In this document: positions 60,165 through 64,000 of the stretch, piece by piece | Layout of the letters: every line of letters begins with the position of its first letter | How positions within the stretch are numbered: position 1 is the first letter of the stretch | DNA from: Candidatus Hydrogenedentota bacterium | Lineage (GTDB): Bacteria > Hydrogenedentota > Hydrogenedentia > Hydrogenedentales > JAEUWI01 | Assembly (NCBI GenBank): GCA_016182605.1 | Contig: JACPGE010000098.1 | Coordinates: forward strand, 1-64,000 | DNA: 64,000 bases | Reading direction: 5' to 3' | Position numbers and translations under genes: made by a program | The notes under the pieces: generated by a model | Databases searched by the model: none | The model's input: only the letters and a program-made list of their open reading frames with translations | Told to the model about the DNA's origin: nothing

Positions 60165-63100
60165 ATGTATCTCGAAACCACCCAAAGCACCCCCGCATGT
60201 TTTTCACGTAAACCATTTTGCCACAAACTCTTGCGTTGTATCGGCACATGGGCGTTCGCCGCTGGGATGCTCGCCAGGCCCGTGCTCGCACAAGATCCCT
60301 TCGATTTCGGGGATGGTCATCACGGCTCACGGGTTATCCCGTCCGGGGAAACCGATATTGCGACGCTGTACAACCAGATTCGCGGGGGAGCCGATTCCGC
60401 GGTTTACAATCCGGCGAACGTCAATGCGATTCCCCAATTCGAAAACCTGACCATTTCCAGCGGCGGCAGTCTGAGCGTCTCCGCTTTCAGTGGAGACCCA
60501 GCACAAATCGTGGACCCACGCGATGGGGGGGTCATTCGCATCAAGGTGCACGGCACCCTCTTGATTCACGCCGGGGGCCGAATCGACGCCAGTGGCAAGG
60601 GGTACCGCGGCGGCACCTTGGAAGGCGCCGCACCGGGACTGATTGGCCAACGAGGGGACTCTTGGGGCATCGGGGGCGACATTGGAAACACGAGCATTCG
60701 CGGCGGCGGGGGTGGCGGCTTCGGCGAATTGCCTGGCCAGGGCAATCCTGGTAGCGGCGGCGGGGGCGGCCACTTGGAGCCCGGCGAGCCGGGTCTCGCG
60801 GGGGATGGCTCACCCCTCGGCGGCCGTGGCGGTTTGAGTTTCGACGATGTTGCCGCCGAGGAGAGTTCCAACTTCTTGAGCGACTATCCTTTCCCGCGCT
60901 TCGGCAGCGGTGGCGGCCGTGGCGGGCAAACCGCAACCTTCGCGGCAGACGCTTCCCTGGGTGGCCGTGGCGGCGGGGTCGTCATTATTGAAGCCCGGGA
61001 AATCATCAATCTGGGCGCGATTCGGGCCAATGGCGCCAAAGGCGGAGACGACCTCTCGGGCGGCGGCGGGGGCGCCGGCGGCAGTATCCAGATTCGCTCC
61101 CTCAGTGCGGCAAACGGCGTGGTAACCGCCACCGGCGGCGCGGGCGGGGTGAGCCTCATCAACGACAACAATGGCGGCGCCGGCGGTGCGGGCATTCCCG
61201 TGTGGGACGTGCGCCATGAACTGGATCTGATTATCGTGGGCTTGGGCCAGGTGACGCAGAACCCGCTGCAATTGCAATACATCCCCAATACGCCCATCAT
61301 CCTGACACCCTTCCCGAACACGGGTTGGCTCTTTGACCGGTGGGAAGGAGACCTCATCGGAGAAGTGACGCCGAGTACCGTGGTGCTCAATCGAAACAAG
61401 GCCGTCACCGCGGTCTTTGTGGAAAAACCCTTCCTCATCGTCTCTCCATCATCCGCGGGCATCAGTGCCGCAGGCGGCAATCTGTCGTTCCTCGTGGAAA
61501 ACTCTGGCCTGGACAGCGTGAAATGGGCCGCATCGGTGCAGGGAACCGGCGTCGATTTCGTCAGCATTGTCGCCGGCGCCACCGGGGTGCGAGGACAATC
61601 CGTTACGCTGTCGGTGCTGCCCAATACTACCGGCAAAGTGCGCCAGGCGACCGTTCGCTTTGAAAGCACGGACGCGCAAGCGCCCGTCACCGCAGTGATC
61701 ACCCAGTCCTTCGCGGAACCGGTGCTGGACGTAACACCCAAGAACCAAACCCCCTCACCCGAAGGCGGCGCCGTGTCTTTCGCCATCCGCAATACCGGTA
61801 CCGGCAACCTCACTTGGATCGCAACGATTCAAGAACAGCTTCCGGTTGGCCAGGACTTCGTCACCATCAGCGCCGGGTCAACGGGCACGGTCGGCGCAGG
61901 TTTGGCAGGCACCCTGGTCGTCACGGCGGCACAGAACAGCACACTTGCAGAGCGGACGGCGAAGATTCGTATCGATGCCGGCAATGCCGAAGGCAGTCCA
62001 ATCGATGTGACGATCACGCAGCAATCGCGCGTGCCCAAGTTAAGTGTGGAGCCGGCAAGCCGCAGCATCGCGGCTGCGGGCGGCAGTGTCACCTTTGCGG
62101 TAGAAAACCGCGGCACGGGGATCATGACCTGGAACTCGGACCTCGACGATGAAGGGAAAAAGTTCCTGACCATAGTCGCGGGCAGCAGCGGCACCAACAA
62201 TGCCCCGCTCTCCTTGCAGGTGGCGCCGCACACCGGCACAACGCCGCGCACAGGCACCGTTACCATTACGGCGCCCGGAGCGATCGACAGCCCCAAGACG
62301 GTGACGGTGACCCAAAGTGCGAATGAGACTGAGCTGATCGTGGACCGGGACGAGCGCACCATCGGCGCCGCGGGCGGCACGGTGCTCTTTGCGGTCACGA
62401 ACGGCGGCACCGGCACCATGAACTGGACCTCCCAAGTCAATTCGGAAAGCATTAATTTCCTGACGATTCTCTCCGGGAGCAGCGGGACAAACGCCGCGTC
62501 GATCTCGGTGCTGGTAGGGGCCTACACGGGCACGGTGGATCGTGTCGGCGCCATCACCATTACCGCGCCGGGCGCCCTGAACAGCCCCAAGACCATCACC
62601 GTGACACAACGCCCGAACGAGACCGTATTGCAGGTGGATCCCGAAGAGCGTGTGATCGCCTCTTCTGGCGGCAGCGTGGCCTTTTCCGTGACGAACGGCG
62701 GCACCGGCACGATGAATTGGACCTCCTCCGTGGATCCGGGCAGCGCCAACTTCCTGACGCTGGTCTCCGGATCGGCCGGCTCGAACACAGGCCCCATCTC
62801 CGTCTTGGTCGCCCCGCATATCGGCACAACCCCGCGCGCCGGTACCATCACCATCACCGCGCCGGGCGCCAGTGACAGCCCCAGAACGGTAACTGTGCTA
62901 CAAAGCGCGAACGAGACGGAACTGCTGGTCGATCGCGAAGAACGGCTCATTGGTGCGGCCGGCGGCAGCGTGAGCTTCTCCGTGACCAACGGGGACACGG
63001 GCACCATGGCCTGGACCTCCCAAGTCGATCCAGACAGCATCAATTTTCTGTCGATCTTGTCTGGAAGCAGCGGCACGAACACAGGACTCATTTCCGTGCA

Positions 63101-64000
63101 GGTCGCGCCCTATACCGGCACGGCGAATCGCGCCGGCACCATTACCATCACCGCGCCAGGCGCAACGAACAGCCCCAAGACCGTCACGGTAACGCAAAGC
63201 CCGAATGAGACCGTGCTGCAGGTAGATCCGGAAGAGCGCGTCATCGCTGCCGCAGGCGGCTCGGTGGTTTTCACCGTGACGAACGGCGGCACCGGCACCA
63301 TGAACTGGACCTCGTCTGTAGACACAGCGAGCGCCAACTATCTGACACTGCTCTCCGGTACGACTGGAACCAACGCCGGCCCCATCACGGTGCAGGTGGC
63401 GCCATACACCGGCACGGCGCCACGCACCGGCGCCATTACCGTGGTTGCGCCGGGCGCCAGCGACAGCCCAAAAACGGTCACGGTGACGCAAAGTGCGAAT
63501 GACACCTTGTTGCTGGTCGATCCGGACGAGCGAACCATTGGGGCCACCGGCGGAACGGTATCGTTCACCGTGTCCAATGGCAGCACCGGCGCCATGAACT
63601 GGACCTCGAAAGTCGATCCGGCGAGCGCAAACTTCTTGAGCATTGTGGCCGGCGCCAATGGAACCAACACAGGGCCGATTTCGATACAAGTTCTCCCGCA
63701 CATGGGCACAACGCCCCGCACAGGCACGATCATCGTGACGGCGCCAGGCGCCAGCGAGAGCCCGAAATCGGTGACCGTGATCCAGAGCGCCAATGACGCG
63801 GTGCTTCGTGTGACGCCAGCCACCCAGTCGATCGGTTCGGCAGGCGGCACAACCACCTTCAATATCCTCAACGACGGCACGGGCACGCTGAATTGGAATG
63901 CGCGCGTGGCCTCCGGCGAGGATTACACCACAATCAGCTCCGCGGCCACGGGGATCAACGCCGGTGCGCTCTCGGTGACGGTCGCGCCCAACAAGAAGCC
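60165..64000 (+). CDS. Giant secreted protein with Gly-rich region and BACON-like repeats (3' end outside window)
   Basis: An open frame of at least 1278 codons from the ATG at 60165 (AGGAG upstream) to the window edge. Signal peptide ends near LARPVLA-QD (residue 45). About 60-350 are Gly-rich with GGGGG runs, perhaps a parallel beta helix. From about residue 425 on, nine Ig-like BACON-type modules follow in tandem, the better-conserved ones 98 residues (294 bp) apart. Each has L-x-V-x-P/R at the start, AAGGS-V-x-F-x-V-x-N-G-G-T-G-x-M-x-W-T-S, and T-G-T-x-T-I-T-A-P-G-A-x-x-S-P-K-T-V-T-V near the end. Such modules bind glycans or act as spacers. The antisense frames here are shadows. Confidence 0.85.
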   Translation, partial: MYLETTQSTPACFSRKPFCHKLLRCIGTWAFAAGMLARPVLAQDPFDFGDGHHGSRVIPSGETDIATLYNQIRGGADSAVYNPANVNAIPQFENLTISSGGSLSVSAFSGDPAQIVDPRDGGVIRIKVHGTLLIHAGGRIDASGKGYRGGTLEGAAPGLIGQRGDSWGIGGDIGNTSIRGGGGGGFGELPGQGNPGSGGGGGHLEPGEPGLAGDGSPLGGRGGLSFDDVAAEESSNFLSDYPFPRFGSGGGRGGQTATFAADASLGGRGGGVVIIEAREIINLGAIRANGAKGGDDLSGGGGGAGGSIQIRSLSAANGVVTATGGAGGVSLINDNNGGAGGAGIPVWDVRHELDLIIVGLGQVTQNPLQLQYIPNTPIILTPFPNTGWLFDRWEGDLIGEVTPSTVVLNRNKAVTAVFVEKPFLIVSPSSAGISAAGGNLSFLVENSGLDSVKWAASVQGTGVDFVSIVAGATGVRGQSVTLSVLPNTTGKVRQATVRFESTDAQAPVTAVITQSFAEPVLDVTPKNQTPSPEGGAVSFAIRNTGTGNLTWIATIQEQLPVGQDFVTISAGSTGTVGAGLAGTLVVTAAQNSTLAERTAKIRIDAGNAEGSPIDVTITQQSRVPKLSVEPASRSIAAAGGSVTFAVENRGTGIMTWNSDLDDEGKKFLTIVAGSSGTNNAPLSLQVAPHTGTTPRTGTVTITAPGAIDSPKTVTVTQSANETELIVDRDERTIGAAGGTVLFAVTNGGTGTMNWTSQVNSESINFLTILSGSSGTNAASISVLVGAYTGTVDRVGAITITAPGALNSPKTITVTQRPNETVLQVDPEERVIASSGGSVAFSVTNGGTGTMNWTSSVDPGSANFLTLVSGSAGSNTGPISVLVAPHIGTTPRAGTITITAPGASDSPRTVTVLQSANETELLVDREERLIGAAGGSVSFSVTNGDTGTMAWTSQVDPDSINFLSILSGSSGTNTGLISVQVAPYTGTANRAGTITITAPGATNSPKTVTVTQSPNETVLQVDPEERVIAAAGGSVVFTVTNGGTGTMNWTSSVDTASANYLTLLSGTTGTNAGPITVQVAPYTGTAPRTGAITVVAPGASDSPKTVTVTQSANDTLLLVDPDERTIGATGGTVSFTVSNGSTGAMNWTSKVDPASANFLSIVAGANGTNTGPISIQVLPHMGTTPRTGTIIVTAPGASESPKSVTVIQSANDAVLRVTPATQSIGSAGGTTTFNILNDGTGTLNWNARVASGEDYTTISSAATGINAGALSVTVAPNKK

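Noticed and set aside
60541-63886. Several long minus-strand frames across the BACON-like repeats
   Set aside because: The plus frame has a signal peptide, SD and conserved repeat motifs; the minus frames merely mirror the 294-bp periodicity.
61440-64000. The 294-bp periodicity as a CRISPR or satellite array
   Set aside because: The repeats are in frame, translate to conserved Ig-like modules and have no spacer structure. No CRISPR array was seen anywhere in the window.

Overview
The window reads as chromosome of a GC-rich, Gram-negative-type, flagellated bacterium. Three Gfo/Idh/MocA-type oxidoreductases carry twin-arginine signals, a prepilin-like protein ends in a DUF1559-style motif, and there are a sialidase, a ceramidase-like enzyme and large secreted repeat proteins. 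That gene style recalls Candidatus Hydrogenedentota and the PVC group. The phylum is an inference; no rRNA is present to test it.

0-17.7 kb is an accessory, catabolic region. The left edge cuts an IS1634-like transposase. It is followed by a sialidase, a ceramidase-like hydrolase, a prepilin-like protein, three paralogous dehydrogenases, a Kelch (NanM-like) plus sodium:solute symporter fusion and a penicillin-acylase-family hydrolase. Between the dehydrogenases lies a small island: a truncated VapC with its VapB-like partner, a Fic protein with a cluster of operator-like repeats, and a ParE/RelE-type toxin-antitoxin pair. That pair sits between two copies of the 3' end and terminator of a dehydrogenase gene.

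17.7-34 kb looks close to the replication origin. dnaN is flanked on both sides by AT-rich DNA with DnaA-box matches. Nine kilobases further on, two parS-like palindromes lie inside the 3' end of rsmG. Housekeeping genes fill the rest: a PilB/GspE ATPase, cheX, asd, trxA, tRNA-Ser(GGA), a GT9 glycosyltransferase, an ApgM-type mutase and citramalate synthase. Copies of a 210-bp palindromic repeat flank the rsmG region.

34-49 kb holds a three-gene phosphorelay operon with no DNA-binding output, an aldo/keto reductase, and a run of minus-strand genes (SDR, acylase-GDPD pair, SIS isomerase, miaA, GT2).

49-54 kb is the most striking part: a flagellin operon. It has a consensus sigma-28 promoter, a leader of about 500 nt, four tandem 271-residue flagellin genes, flaG and a strong terminator. 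Each flagellin start is preceded by a small hairpin presenting an AGGGA loop 21-24 nt upstream of an ANGGA in the Shine-Dalgarno. This is the architecture of CsrA-repressed leaders, repeated four times.

54-64 kb carries a nitrilase-family amidase, a PHP-type metallohydrolase, a sulfotransferase, fabH, a LarA-like protein and the first 1278 codons of a giant secreted protein with tandem 98-residue BACON-like repeats that runs off the window.
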